DNA of 32,908 nucleotides from an uncultured Erysipelotrichaceae bacterium (GTDB lineage: Bacteria > Bacillota_I > Bacilli_A > Erysipelotrichales > Erysipelotrichaceae), in the NCBI GenBank assembly GCA_946537255.1, contig CAMNFS010000019.1:1-32908 (forward strand), written 5' to 3'. Of the stretch, positions 24,312-32,394 are shown one piece after another. Position 1 is the stretch's first letter; the number at the start of each line of letters is the position of its first letter. Both the position numbers and the translations under genes were made by a program. The notes below the pieces were generated by a model. The model worked only from the letters and a program-made list of their open reading frames with translations. It searched no databases and was not told the origin of the DNA.

Positions 24312-25043
24312 ATGGAGAACAAGACAGAAATGGAAAGCGCGAATCTGTTTGCGAGCGGGATAAAGGACGGCATACCGGTCGGCCTTGGCTATTTCGCGGT
24401 GGCTTTTGCGCTTGGCATCACAATGAAAAATGCCGGCATTACACCGCTTCAGGGCTTTCTGATCAGCGCCCTCAACAATGCCAGTGCCGGTGAATATGCC
24501 GGTGTGACCATGATCGCCGCGCATGCGACGCTTCTTGAAACGGCGATGATGGTTCTTACCGCCAATGCCCGCTATCTGCTCATGAGCACTGCCTTCGCGC
24601 TGAAGCTCTCGCCGAAGACAAAGCTGTGGGAGAGAGTGCTGATGGGCTTTGATCTTACGGATGAGTTATTCGCGCTTGGCATCCGTCAGAAGGGCTATAT
24701 CGCGCCGAAATACTATTTCGGCATGATGAGTGTGGCCATTCCGGGCTGGGCGTTCGGTACGATGTTCGGTATTATCTTCGGGGCACTGCTTCCCGCCCGG
24801 ATTGTCAGCGCGCTTTCGGTAGCGCTGTTTGGCATGTTTCTGGCGGTGATTATTCCTGAAACAAGAAACAGCAGAGTGATTGCGGTCATTGTCGTATGCG
24901 GCTTTTTCTTCAGCTGGCTTGCGTCCGTGCTTCCGGGCATCAGAGAGATTTCGGAAGGAGTGCGGATGCTTGTGATCACGATCGTGATTTCCGTCATCGC
25001 AGCCCTGGTTCATCCGGTAGAAGAAGAGGAGAATAAGGCATGA
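24312..25043 (+). CDS. azlC: AzlC family branched-chain amino acid exporter, large subunit
   Basis: A 243-residue membrane protein with the AzlC layout. It starts with FASGIKDGIPVGLGYFAVAF (residues 12-31), followed by PLQGFLISALNNASAGEYAG, NARYLLMSTAFALKL and a TDELFALG segment, with about seven or eight hydrophobic segments in all. AzlC and AzlD together export branched-chain amino acids and analogues. The ATG at 24312 follows only a weak purine run. It overlaps azlD by four bases (ATGA), the usual arrangement. No azlB-type regulator is present here. Confidence 0.93.
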   Translation: MENKTEMESANLFASGIKDGIPVGLGYFAVAFALGITMKNAGITPLQGFLISALNNASAGEYAGVTMIAAHATLLETAMMVLTANARYLLMSTAFALKLSPKTKLWERVLMGFDLTDELFALGIRQKGYIAPKYYFGMMSVAIPGWAFGTMFGIIFGALLPARIVSALSVALFGMFLAVIIPETRNSRVIAVIVVCGFFFSWLASVLPGIREISEGVRMLVITIVISVIAALVHPVEEEENKA

Positions 25044-25342
25044 GTTATCCTGTTCAGCAGATGATCGTCATGACGGTTGTGACCTTTCTCGTGCGGATCA
25101 TTCCGCTTACGATTCTGCGCAAGCCGGTAAAGAACCGCTTTGTGCGTTCCTTCCTGACCTATGTCCCGTATGTGAGCCTTGCGGTCATGACATTTCCAGC
25201 CATTCTGCACGCCACCGGATCCGTGTACAGCGGCGCTGCCGCCTTCGTGGTCGGAATTGTACTTACCTGGAACAGGGCGTCTCTTCTGAAGACCGCGGCG
25301 GGATGCTGTCTGGCGGTTCTGATTGTGGAATGGCTGATCTGA
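25040..25342 (+). CDS. azlD: AzlD family branched-chain amino acid exporter, small subunit
   Basis: A 100-residue membrane protein with three or four hydrophobic segments and the AzlD pattern near the start (VTFLVRIIPLTILRKPVKNR, residues 14-33), then a YVPYVSLAVMTFPAIL helix. It is the small partner of AzlC. It starts in the ATGA overlap with azlC, after an AGAAGAGGAG purine run. A terminator begins at its stop codon. Confidence 0.93.
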   Translation: MSYPVQQMIVMTVVTFLVRIIPLTILRKPVKNRFVRSFLTYVPYVSLAVMTFPAILHATGSVYSGAAAFVVGIVLTWNRASLLKTAAGCCLAVLIVEWLI

Positions 25343-25368
25343 AAAACAGCTGCGGCTGTTTTCTTTTT
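25342..25368 (+). terminator. Terminator of azlCD
   Basis: AAAACAGC (25343-25350), a TGCG loop and GCTGTTTT (25355-25362), then C and five T. Confidence 0.85.
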
Positions 25369-25379
25369 GGGAAAAGCGA

Positions 25380-25402
25380 AGAAAAAAAGAGCCGAAGCTC
25401 TT
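25380..25402 (-). terminator. Terminator of the thioredoxin-like gene
   Basis: On the minus strand AAGAGC, a TTCG loop and GCTCTT (25402-25387) are followed by a T-run (complement of 25386-25380). It starts two bases after the stop codon. Confidence 0.88.
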
Positions 25403-25404
25403 GA

Positions 25405-25941
25405 TTACGGAACAGGGGTTTCTATATGATCGCCATTATGGCTTTCGTAGAGACCGTTCAGAATCAGCCACCGCTCCAGATCATTGACGGAGATCGGCTG
25501 AGCGGGATTCCATTCCAGCTTGTTGTCGATTACGATTTTCCCATTGACCACACGGCAGGCAATAAAGGCAGGATAAGAGACGACATCCCATTCGCTCTTC
25601 AGCCGGTTGGTCGTCAGGTTTTTCTCGAGGTCGGTAATATCCACAACTTCAATCAGATCGGTAAGATTCATACCGGTATCCGCTTCGGTATCCCGGAGTA
25701 CCGTATCTGCGACATACATGCAGTCATTGTTCAGAGACGACCAGAAAAAATAGTAATGAATCGCGGAGGCACCGCTCTGCAGGGTGTAATCCTTCAGAGT
25801 TTCATAATCAATCGCCCGGGCCGCGACCGCGGATCCGGCCGTATCATCCATCATTTCCGGTTCAAATACCTTGACGCCTATTACAACTGCCGAGTAGATC
25901 ACCAGCAGGGTCAGTACTGTTAAAAGAATCCTTTTTGCCAT
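25405..25941 (-). CDS. Membrane-anchored thioredoxin-like protein without CxxC
   Basis: About 178 residues. One N-terminal helix (MAKRILLTVLTLLVIYSAVVIGVKVF) anchors a domain outside the membrane. That domain has thioredoxin-fold hallmarks: a strand IHYYFFWSS, a helix with a lone Cys (NNDCMYVADTVL), an IEVVDITD strand, a SYPAF segment resembling the cis-Pro loop, and IACRVVNGKIV strands. The CxxC active site is absent: the FFWSSLNNDC site has a single Cys displaced from the usual place. This suggests a binding or structural role, or a monothiol chemistry. The start is set at 25941 (MAKRILL) rather than the longer frame from 25974, because TATAAT lies between them, ten bases before 25941. A leaderless mRNA is likely. 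The family was not identified. Confidence 0.65.
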   Translation of the reverse strand: MAKRILLTVLTLLVIYSAVVIGVKVFEPEMMDDTAGSAVAARAIDYETLKDYTLQSGASAIHYYFFWSSLNNDCMYVADTVLRDTEADTGMNLTDLIEVVDITDLEKNLTTNRLKSEWDVVSYPAFIACRVVNGKIVIDNKLEWNPAQPISVNDLERWLILNGLYESHNGDHIETPVP

Positions 25942-25951
25942 ATACCTGCCT

Positions 25952-25978
25952 ATTATAACGTAATGGTCCGGCAATCAA
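25952..25978 (-). promoter_or_regulatory. Promoter of the thioredoxin-like gene
   Basis: On the minus strand, TTGATT (25978-25973), a short 15-base spacer and TATAAT (25957-25952), ten bases before the ATG at 25941. Confidence 0.5.
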
Positions 25979-26060
25979 CTGCTTTTTCAGACAAAATCCA
26001 TACTGTCCATGCTTGGATCCGCCGGTTTTTCTGTTCATGGAAAAGAAACCCAGGGATGGT

Positions 26061-26573
26061 TCATTTCTGAACCGACTGGTTCGTCCAGGTATCAAAATGA
26101 AACAGGATTCCATCAGCTTCCTGTTTTTCTCCTTCGTTGGCAAGGATCCATCCCGGTTCCTTTTCAAGATCCGGAAACCAGGCATCCGATGGGAATTCAT
26201 GATCGATCCTGGTAAGAATGGCACGGCTGCAGAAGGGAATCAGCTGGCGGTAGATCTCGGCGCCGCCGATCACAAAGACCTCATCCTCTGAAAAACTCGG
26301 ATATTCAGAACGCAGCAGCTGAAACAGTTCTTCCGTACTGTGGGCAGTCACTGCCTGTTCCATATGAAAGGAAGGATTGCGGGTCATGATGATATTGATT
26401 CTGTCCTTTAATGGCTTTCCGCCTGGAAAGGTCTCAATGGTTTTCCGCCCGCAGATGACGATTCTGTTTTTCGTCAGGCGGGAGAAGTTCTTCAGATCCT
26501 CTCTGATATGTACCAGAAGCTGTCCTCTGTATCCGATACCCCAGTTCCTCTCCGCTGCTGCAATCGCTATCAT
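26061..26573 (-). CDS. dfrA: Dihydrofolate reductase
   Basis: A 170-residue DHFR that reduces dihydrofolate to tetrahydrofolate with NADPH. Seen in order: MIAIAAAERNWGIGYRGQ at the start, HIREDLKNF with the substrate-binding acidic residue, CGRKTIETFP for NADPH binding, and VFVIGGAEIYRQLIP. The usual LPWHLP segment is LLVHIR here, a variation seen in many clostridial-type enzymes. The ATG at 26573 follows AAGGAGAAC and lies 12 bases after the thyA stop, so the two form an operon in which DHFR recycles the dihydrofolate produced by thymidylate synthase. No terminator is evident after it. Confidence 0.95.
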   Translation of the reverse strand: MIAIAAAERNWGIGYRGQLLVHIREDLKNFSRLTKNRIVICGRKTIETFPGGKPLKDRINIIMTRNPSFHMEQAVTAHSTEELFQLLRSEYPSFSEDEVFVIGGAEIYRQLIPFCSRAILTRIDHEFPSDAWFPDLEKEPGWILANEGEKQEADGILFHFDTWTNQSVQK

Positions 26574-26585
26574 GGCTTGTTCTCC

Positions 26586-27566
26586 TTAAATCGCTATTTC
26601 AATATTCTGAATCTGGTCTCCCGCAGTCTGATAATTGCTCAGACGGACGCTGTCTTTTGTAAAGCGGTAAAAATCATGGATGAGAGGGTCAAGATGGAAC
26701 TGCGGAGCCGGCTGCGGGGTGCGGGATATCAGTTCCTCAACCGCCGGGATATGGCGCGGGGCATAGATGTGGGCATTGGCATCGACATGTACGAATTCGC
26801 CCGCTTCCATGTCACAGACCTGAGCCATCATATGCTGAAGCACTGCGTACTGGCAGGTATTCCATGCCCAGGCCGCAAGGACGTCCTGAGAACGCTGATT
26901 CAGAATCATGTTCAGCGTCAGCTTCTGACTTCCTTTTTCCTGACTTACCACAAATGTGACGGACCAGGCACATGGCTGCAGGTGCATTTCATCCAGATCC
27001 TCCGGATCCCAGATGGTGGTCATGATCCGCCTTCCAAACGGGGCGTTCTTGAGATCATAAATGACCTTGTCCACCTGATCCATATGCCATTTTCCCTGTT
27101 TCATCACAGCGGCGCATCTTCCGGTTTCCTGATCAGAGAAGATTCTTTCCCCGTTCTGATTTTCAGTGAACTGATAATAGGAGGGGAAGGCGAGAACCAG
27201 ACCCTCGTCCGTGACGCCGCGGCAGGGGTGCTTCCGTCCCAGCTGGTATCCATACGCTTTTCCGATGGATCCGGTTTCGTCCGCCCATTCATCCCAGATA
27301 TGAGGTCCGAGATCATGAATGTTGCTGGATTTCTTCTGCCAGATCCAGAGCAGCTCATCGGTGGCGCTTTTGAGTGCGGTCCTGCGCAGGGTCAGAATCG
27401 GAAACTCCTTTCGGAGATCGAACCGGTTGATCTCACAGAATTTCATAATCGTATAGGCAGGGGTTCCATCCGGCCAGTGCGGACGGACCTTCTGTCCTTC
27501 CGTGCTCGTCCCGTTTTCCAGAATGTCCCTGCACATTTCAATGAATACTTCATCCGCGTAGCTCAT
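26586..27566 (-). CDS. thyA: Thymidylate synthase (ThyA, divergent subtype)
   Basis: A 326-residue thymidylate synthase that makes dTMP from dUMP using methylenetetrahydrofolate. The catalytic cysteine is Cys199 in LQPCAW (canonical PPCH). The phosphate-binding QRSQD follows (Arg225, Ser226, Asp228), then WAWN with Asn236, and NAHIYAPRH near 270. The canonical LGLPFN is replaced by AAWAWN, and the His after the catalytic Cys is Ala, so this belongs to a divergent branch rather than the E. coli type; all core residues for catalysis appear kept. It is longer than the 264-residue E. coli enzyme by an insertion around residues 110-165. The ATG at 27566 follows GAGGAGGAAAC. First gene of the thyA-dfrA pair. 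Confidence 0.95.
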   Translation of the reverse strand: MSYADEVFIEMCRDILENGTSTEGQKVRPHWPDGTPAYTIMKFCEINRFDLRKEFPILTLRRTALKSATDELLWIWQKKSSNIHDLGPHIWDEWADETGSIGKAYGYQLGRKHPCRGVTDEGLVLAFPSYYQFTENQNGERIFSDQETGRCAAVMKQGKWHMDQVDKVIYDLKNAPFGRRIMTTIWDPEDLDEMHLQPCAWSVTFVVSQEKGSQKLTLNMILNQRSQDVLAAWAWNTCQYAVLQHMMAQVCDMEAGEFVHVDANAHIYAPRHIPAVEELISRTPQPAPQFHLDPLIHDFYRFTKDSVRLSNYQTAGDQIQNIEIAI

Positions 27567-27647
27567 GTTTCCTCCTCGCTGAATTGTTCCATATCACTTT
27601 ATCACACGTAAGCCGGCAGACGCTTTGGATGTCACCGGAACTGTTTC

Positions 27648-27676
27648 TTGTCGTTTTTACCGCGAAACCATATAAT
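27648..27676 (+). promoter_or_regulatory. Promoter of dnaD-nth
   Basis: TTGTCG (27648-27653), a 17-base spacer and a perfect TATAAT (27671-27676). It lies inside the open frame that extends upstream of dnaD and so fixes the start at 27695. Confidence 0.75.
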
Positions 27677-27694
27677 TTGAGAGCGAAGGTAGTT

Positions 27695-28237
27695 ATGAAG
27701 AAGTGGTATGAACAGACATATGTAAACCGCCGGGACTGGATCCTGGATCATCTGGAGCAACTGGGTCTTTCACCGCAGGAAACCATCATGGTTCTGCTGA
27801 TTGACTTCATGAATGAAAACCGGATTCCGATTACGATTGAAAGTCTGCATACCAAGACGGGACAGAGTACGGAAGAGGTGAATGAGGTCATCTCTCTTTT
27901 ATGTGCCAAGAAATATCTTGAGATCAGGGCCAGTGCCCGGAAGGTGACCTTCCTTCTGAACGGGCTGTTTGAATCCGATGCCCCGCGTGAGGCAGGGGTG
28001 CTGGATTCCTCCCTGTTTGATCTGTTTGAAAGTGTGTTCAAGCGTCCGCTCACCCAGAAGGATATGGAACAGATCACCGAGTGGAGTCATCTGTACGATA
28101 AGCGGCTGATCATTCTTGCCCTGAGAGAAGCGGGAATGTATCAGGTGCTGAAGCTTCCTTATGTGGACAAGATTCTGCGGGACTGGACCGTCAAGGGCCT
28201 CAGTCCGGAAGAGATTGAAAAAGGAGACTGGAGATGA
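27695..28237 (+). CDS. dnaD: DnaD-type replication restart / primosome protein
   Basis: A 180-residue DnaD-domain protein. The N-terminal winged-helix part (about 1-95) has NRRDWILDHLEQLGLSPQETIMVLLIDFMN and a second helix-turn-helix like TGQSTEEVNEVISLLCAKKYLEI. The C-terminal DnaB_2/DnaD part (about 110-180) has LFDLFESVFKRPLTQKDMEQI and ends with ILRDWTVKGLSPEEI. In Bacillota DnaD acts at origin melting and restart, loading helicase with DnaB and DnaI. The ATG at 27695 was chosen because a near-consensus promoter lies just upstream and because the family starts this way. The GAAGG ribosome-binding site is weak. It overlaps nth by four bases. Confidence 0.92.
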   Translation: MKKWYEQTYVNRRDWILDHLEQLGLSPQETIMVLLIDFMNENRIPITIESLHTKTGQSTEEVNEVISLLCAKKYLEIRASARKVTFLLNGLFESDAPREAGVLDSSLFDLFESVFKRPLTQKDMEQITEWSHLYDKRLIILALREAGMYQVLKLPYVDKILRDWTVKGLSPEEIEKGDWR

Positions 28238-28884
28238 AGGCGGAAACGGTTCTGGAAGGACTGGACGCGCTGTTTCCGGATGCCCGGTGTGAACTGAATC
28301 ATCGGAACAGTTTTGAACTTGCGGTCGCGGTCATACTCTCTGCCCAGACAACCGATGCCTCTGTCAACCGGGTCACACCCGGGCTGTTTGAAAAATACCC
28401 GGATGCCGCCTCGCTTGCATCGGCTGACATCCATGAGATTGAACGCTGTATTGCAAGTCTTGGCCTCTACCGCAATAAAGCCCGGGCAATTCAGGGGATG
28501 GCAAAGGCTCTGCTGGAAAAGTATCATGGAGAGATCCCGTCGGCCAGAAAGGATCTTGAAAGTCTGCCGGGAGTGGGGAGGAAGTGTGCCAATGTCATTC
28601 TCAGCGAATGCTTCGGCATACCGGCTCTTGCGGTGGATACCCATGTGAGCAGGGTTTCCAGACGGCTCGGGCTTGCCAGACCGGATGATTCCCTGATCAC
28701 GGTGGAAGCCAAGCTGAAGCGGAAGATTCCCCGGGATCGCTGGATTCACGCCCACCATCAGATGATTTTCTTTGGAAGATATCTCTGTCATTCCCGGAAT
28801 CCGGAATGCGGAAGATGTCCGTTTGCGGATCAGTGCCGGGCACCTGAAAAAAAGAAGGAAAAGAAAACAGCCTCAGGAAAGTGA
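28234..28884 (+). CDS. nth: Endonuclease III
   Basis: A 216-residue DNA glycosylase/AP lyase that removes oxidised pyrimidines in base excision repair. The helix-hairpin-helix LPGVGRKCANVIL has catalytic Lys117, and the catalytic Asp is Asp135 in AVDTHV. The C-terminal iron-sulfur loop C-x6-C-x2-C-x5-C (CHSRNPECGRCPFADQC) binds [4Fe-4S]. A short Lys-rich tail ends the protein. It starts in the ATGA overlap with the dnaD stop, after AAAAGGAGACTGG. The dnaD-nth order is conserved among Bacillota. The stop codon lies inside the following terminator hairpin. Confidence 0.97.
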   Translation: MKAETVLEGLDALFPDARCELNHRNSFELAVAVILSAQTTDASVNRVTPGLFEKYPDAASLASADIHEIERCIASLGLYRNKARAIQGMAKALLEKYHGEIPSARKDLESLPGVGRKCANVILSECFGIPALAVDTHVSRVSRRLGLARPDDSLITVEAKLKRKIPRDRWIHAHHQMIFFGRYLCHSRNPECGRCPFADQCRAPEKKKEKKTASGK

Positions 28885-28894
28885 GACTGTTTTT
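28864..28894. terminator. Bidirectional terminator between nth and ponA
   Basis: AAAACAG (28864-28870) and CTCA pair with TGAG and CTGTTTT (28887-28893), with one mismatch. T-rich sequence is present on both strands. It overlaps the nth stop codon and serves the convergent recU-ponA unit too. Confidence 0.7.
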
Positions 28895-28901
28895 CAATAG
28901 A

Positions 28902-31706
28902 TCAATGGGTTTCCGCAGCTTCCGGCGAAGCTTCGGGTGTGGATTCCTGAGCCTGCGGGGATTCCTCTGGTTTTTCCTTTGGCTCTTCTTCCGGTTTTTC
29001 TTCCGGTTCGGGATCTTTGGCACTCTTTGCGGTCCTGAAAGTCTCGCAGAGTTCGTTGGATGTACTGCCGGAATTCTCATAGGCATAGAATCCGCAGGCT
29101 TCATAGGTGGTATTCGGCTCAAGATCCAGATCACTTTCGAAATCGATTTCCTCTTCGCTCGTGATTTCCTCAATCACGGTCCCGCCCTTTGAAATACGGG
29201 CTTTGTAGCGGATCGGGCCGAAAACCCAGCTCCAGTCAAACAGACGCTTGCCGGTTGCGGCGACAAGTACATTCCCGTTTGCGTCCTTCAGGGAGATGTC
29301 CATATCTCCCTCTGCCGCAGTCAGCTTGTCGGGATCAGGATATTCCGACCATTCCAGACGGACCTTTCCATCTTCGAAATCTGCTTCAAAGTGCTGCAGA
29401 CTCTCCGGCTTGTCGGAGACCTCCGGACTTACGAGCCTTGCGTAATCACTTTTGATGAGACCGGTGGTAATCAGACTGGAATCCATCCCGTCAACCGGCG
29501 AGGCATACGGCCAGGTGCCGAGGATATGGGTAATACTTGAGATGCCTTCCGGCATGGGCAGATCGGCGGGAACGCTGTCATGATGGACCGCGTCAAGAAT
29601 CAGTGAGCAGATGTTGCCGGGAATATTCAGCTTTGATTTCTCATTGGAGAAGTAGGTGTCCTTGTCCTTGACGCCTTTTTCATATCCGACCCAGGTGGTA
29701 ATCGTATACTGACTGGTATCACAGACCATCCATTTATCCTTGGATGCGCCCTGAGGAATGTTGTACTGGAGACCCTCATCTCCCCAGTCGGAAGTTCCGG
29801 TCTTTCCAAAGGTCTGATAGTCCCGCTTGAGGATATCAAGATAGTTGAATACGCCGCCATGTACCGCGGTGTACATCAGCTGGGCCGCAAGGTAGGAAGC
29901 CTGAGGGGAAAGAACATTGGTAGCGTCATAGCTCGGAGTCAGCGGTTCATTGACGCCGTTGCGGAAGCTGATTTTTGAGATGGTATGGGGACGGATGTAA
30001 TTGCCGCCGTTCATCAGGATGGCATGAGCCGCCATCAGTTCTTCGCAGGAAGAGGTGAAGTTGCTGCCGCCGATCGCAAACCCGATGTCGAAGTTGTCAT
30101 AGTTGACCTGGGAAAATCCGAGGCTGTTGATGAAGGTGACCACTGTATTCCATCCGGCGGTATTGATGACATCCTGAAGGGCCTGAATGGCCGGGGTGTT
30201 GAGGGACGCGGAAATGGCGTAGGAGAGGGTGACTTCTCCGTTATATACGCCGTTGGCGTTTTTGATGATGAGATCCGTGCCCTGATAGGAAATCGGTTTG
30301 TCGGTTACGACATGACTGGTCGCCCAGCCGAGATACTCAAACGCGAGGGCGTAATCCAGGAACGGCTTGACGCTGGATCCCGGCTGCTTGTACTGATCGG
30401 TTGCGTGATTCAGAAGCATGGATCCGCCGCGGCCATAGTTTCTTCCGCCGCCGATCCCGACTATTTCACCGGTCTGATTGTTCTCGGCAATCATGCCGAT
30501 TTCCATGAGATCATCCGGAAAGATGACCTGTTCATATTTTTCCGACTGAATTCCGTCCATCACCGTCTGTACTTCCGGATCCATGTAGGTATAGATATCC
30601 ATTGCCACGGAAAGGGGATCCTGACCGCTGATGGAAGCGGCTTCCTCGATAACGGTATCGATATAGGACTGAAAGGCGTATGCTTCACCCGTCCCGCCTT
30701 TTCTCACGGAGGGATCGATCAGGGTGTCCTCCACCCGGACTGCTTTTGCGAGCCTGTATTCCTTTTCGGTGATGTAGCCATGGCGCACCATCAGTGAGAG
30801 AACCGTATTGCGCCGTTTCGTCGCGTTGTCCAGGAAGTTGTGGGGATCATAGGCGTAAGGGGCATTGATGACACCTGCCAGCATGGCTGCTTCCGGAAGA
30901 TTCAGTTCTCCGGCCGACTTGCCGTAATAGTATTCCGCTGCCTTCTGGATACCGCGGATATTGCCGGTACCTCCGAAATTCATCTTGTTCAGATACATTT
31001 CGAAGATTGCTTTTTTATTGGATTCCTTTTCCAGCTCCCGGGCCAGAGCAATCTGCTGGACCTTGTAGGCGATGTTGCGGGAAGCGGTAACTCCGGTTTC
31101 ATCATTCTGGAAGTATGTCAGCTTGACCAGCTGCATCGTGAATGTGGATCCGCCTGAAAGACCGCTTCTTCCTCTCAGCTTGTTCAGAACATTGTCGAGC
31201 GCTGATTTTGTGAAGCGGGGAAGATCAAAACCGTCGTGTCTGAAGTAGCGGCTGTCCTCCACCGCAAGAAAGGCGTCAATGACGGATTCGGAAACCTGAT
31301 CATAGGTGATGTTTTCTCTCAGCTGTGTTCCTACGTCAGCGATCAGGGTGCCGTTGCGATCATAGATATGCGAGCTTTCCGGAGAGAAGAAATCATCCAC
31401 AACAAGCTTCGGCTTGTTCTGAAGCATGTTTCCGATCATAAAAAGACCCGCGGCGCCGACAATCATTTCCATGCAGATCATGAAAATCAGAATAATCGTC
31501 CAGAGATTGCGTCGATTGACATGCCGGCTGGACGTTCTTCTGCGTCTGGCAGATCCTGATGGGGTGCGGGCTCTGCCTGCGGTTTTTGTTTTTGTTCTGG
31601 TTCTGCCGGTGCTGCGCCGTTTGGAAGAGGCGGATGCGCCTGTGCTTCTTTTTGCCGGGGAGGACTCCTGCCGGCGGCGTTTTACCGGTTTTTCTGTTTC
31701 ACTCAT
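28902..31706 (-). CDS. ponA: Class A penicillin-binding protein (PBP1A)
   Basis: A 934-residue bifunctional peptidoglycan synthase. Residues 1-67 form a very basic cytoplasmic tail (Arg/Lys/Ser/Thr) and about 68-92 a membrane anchor. The glycosyltransferase domain has EDSRYFRHDG with catalytic Glu150, GGSTFTMQL (185-193) and EMYLN. The transpeptidase domain has SSVK with Ser444, SLN (501-503) and KTGTS (635-639). A C-terminal part (about 770-890) contains a beta-rich Fn3-like domain and a Pro/Glu-rich tail. It polymerises and crosslinks the wall at the outer face. It overlaps recU by four bases (ATGA) and is co-transcribed with it. Two downstream features, the basic tail and the adjacent gpsB gene, suggest GpsB contact. 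Confidence 0.96.
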   Translation of the reverse strand: MSETEKPVKRRRQESSPAKRSTGASASSKRRSTGRTRTKTKTAGRARTPSGSARRRRTSSRHVNRRNLWTIILIFMICMEMIVGAAGLFMIGNMLQNKPKLVVDDFFSPESSHIYDRNGTLIADVGTQLRENITYDQVSESVIDAFLAVEDSRYFRHDGFDLPRFTKSALDNVLNKLRGRSGLSGGSTFTMQLVKLTYFQNDETGVTASRNIAYKVQQIALARELEKESNKKAIFEMYLNKMNFGGTGNIRGIQKAAEYYYGKSAGELNLPEAAMLAGVINAPYAYDPHNFLDNATKRRNTVLSLMVRHGYITEKEYRLAKAVRVEDTLIDPSVRKGGTGEAYAFQSYIDTVIEEAASISGQDPLSVAMDIYTYMDPEVQTVMDGIQSEKYEQVIFPDDLMEIGMIAENNQTGEIVGIGGGRNYGRGGSMLLNHATDQYKQPGSSVKPFLDYALAFEYLGWATSHVVTDKPISYQGTDLIIKNANGVYNGEVTLSYAISASLNTPAIQALQDVINTAGWNTVVTFINSLGFSQVNYDNFDIGFAIGGSNFTSSCEELMAAHAILMNGGNYIRPHTISKISFRNGVNEPLTPSYDATNVLSPQASYLAAQLMYTAVHGGVFNYLDILKRDYQTFGKTGTSDWGDEGLQYNIPQGASKDKWMVCDTSQYTITTWVGYEKGVKDKDTYFSNEKSKLNIPGNICSLILDAVHHDSVPADLPMPEGISSITHILGTWPYASPVDGMDSSLITTGLIKSDYARLVSPEVSDKPESLQHFEADFEDGKVRLEWSEYPDPDKLTAAEGDMDISLKDANGNVLVAATGKRLFDWSWVFGPIRYKARISKGGTVIEEITSEEEIDFESDLDLEPNTTYEACGFYAYENSGSTSNELCETFRTAKSAKDPEPEEKPEEEPKEKPEESPQAQESTPEASPEAAETH

Positions 31707-32281
31707 TCCTTGTCCTCAAAATACAGCCGGTCTACGATTTTCAGATAGTCTACCGGTCTCACATAATTATAAGGGATCGCAAATCCATTGGCCTCAAACC
31801 ACGCGACGGGAATGGAGCTGCGCTCCGCTGTTCTTACAAAGCGGATCATCCGGTCCGCCGGCACATAGTAGGTGATGCCAAGATGGGTGAAGCGCACAAT
31901 CACAAACGCGATGGCGCCGTGCTTCAGTACGGAATCAAGATGACTGATCTGGTGGGCGTGAATGGATTTCAGAGGAAAGGAGGTTTTTGAAGTGCATTCC
32001 TTTGCCTCAAAGTCAATGTATTTTCCCCGATAGATGCCGTTGTAGTCGGTCGTGCTTGGAAGCTTGAAATAGGCTTCCGTGATTTTCGCGGCATTCCGGC
32101 TGGGATAATCCACATGCACGATCGTGACCGGTGTCGGCTTCTTATGGATGACCGCGCGGTCCTCTTCAAGATATCTGGTATTGGTCGCGTTGATCTCGGC
32201 TTCAAGCTCCATGCCGCGGCCGGCCGCGGATGCGGCGGCAGTGTGATAGGTATTTTTTCTGCCGTTTGGATAATTGACCAT
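31703..32281 (-). CDS. recU: Holliday junction resolvase RecU
   Basis: A 192-residue RecU-type Holliday junction resolvase used in recombination and chromosome segregation. It has NYPNGRKNTYHTAAASAAGRGMELE at the start, KKPTPVTIVHVDYPSR, a TDYNGIYRGKYIDFEAKECTSK catalytic stretch (Asp and Glu/Lys for metal binding) and HAHQISHLDSVLKHGAIAFVIV. The start is set at the ATG 32281, since GGAGGA lies directly before it; the frame itself opens further upstream with GTG 32299. Family length is about 170-206 residues. It is followed by ponA with a four-base overlap, as in B. subtilis. Confidence 0.95.
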   Translation of the reverse strand: MVNYPNGRKNTYHTAAASAAGRGMELEAEINATNTRYLEEDRAVIHKKPTPVTIVHVDYPSRNAAKITEAYFKLPSTTDYNGIYRGKYIDFEAKECTSKTSFPLKSIHAHQISHLDSVLKHGAIAFVIVRFTHLGITYYVPADRMIRFVRTAERSSIPVAWFEANGFAIPYNYVRPVDYLKIVDRLYFEDKE

Positions 32282-32298
32282 TCTTCCTCCGTACCACA

Positions 32299-32311
32299 CG
32301 ATATTATATCG
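32299..32311 (-). promoter_or_regulatory. -10 of recU-ponA inside a palindrome
   Basis: CGATAT-T-ATATCG at 32299-32311 is a perfect 6-1-6 palindrome. On the minus strand it contains TATAAT (32308-32303). Transcription would start near 32296, with GGAGGA then about ten bases on. The -35 is weak. Confidence 0.55.
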
Positions 32312-32394
32312 TTGTAAGAATAAATAAGGAAGGTTATGGAGAGTGGATTGCCTGGAAAAAAACCGTATAACATTCAGATTGGTGCAAAAGGGAC

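Noticed and set aside
26480-26573. DHFR with LLVHIR in place of LPWHLP as a possible resistance variant
   Set aside because: Similar loops are known in clostridial-type DHFRs, so the change alone does not suggest acquired resistance.
26508-27611. A plus-strand open frame of about 367 codons opposite thyA
   Set aside because: It is the antisense shadow of thyA; its translation shows no domain and the thyA motifs on the minus strand are unambiguous.
27584-27694. A longer dnaD product starting at 27584
   Set aside because: The promoter at 27648-27676 lies inside that extension, so it would not be transcribed from it, and the family start matches 27695.
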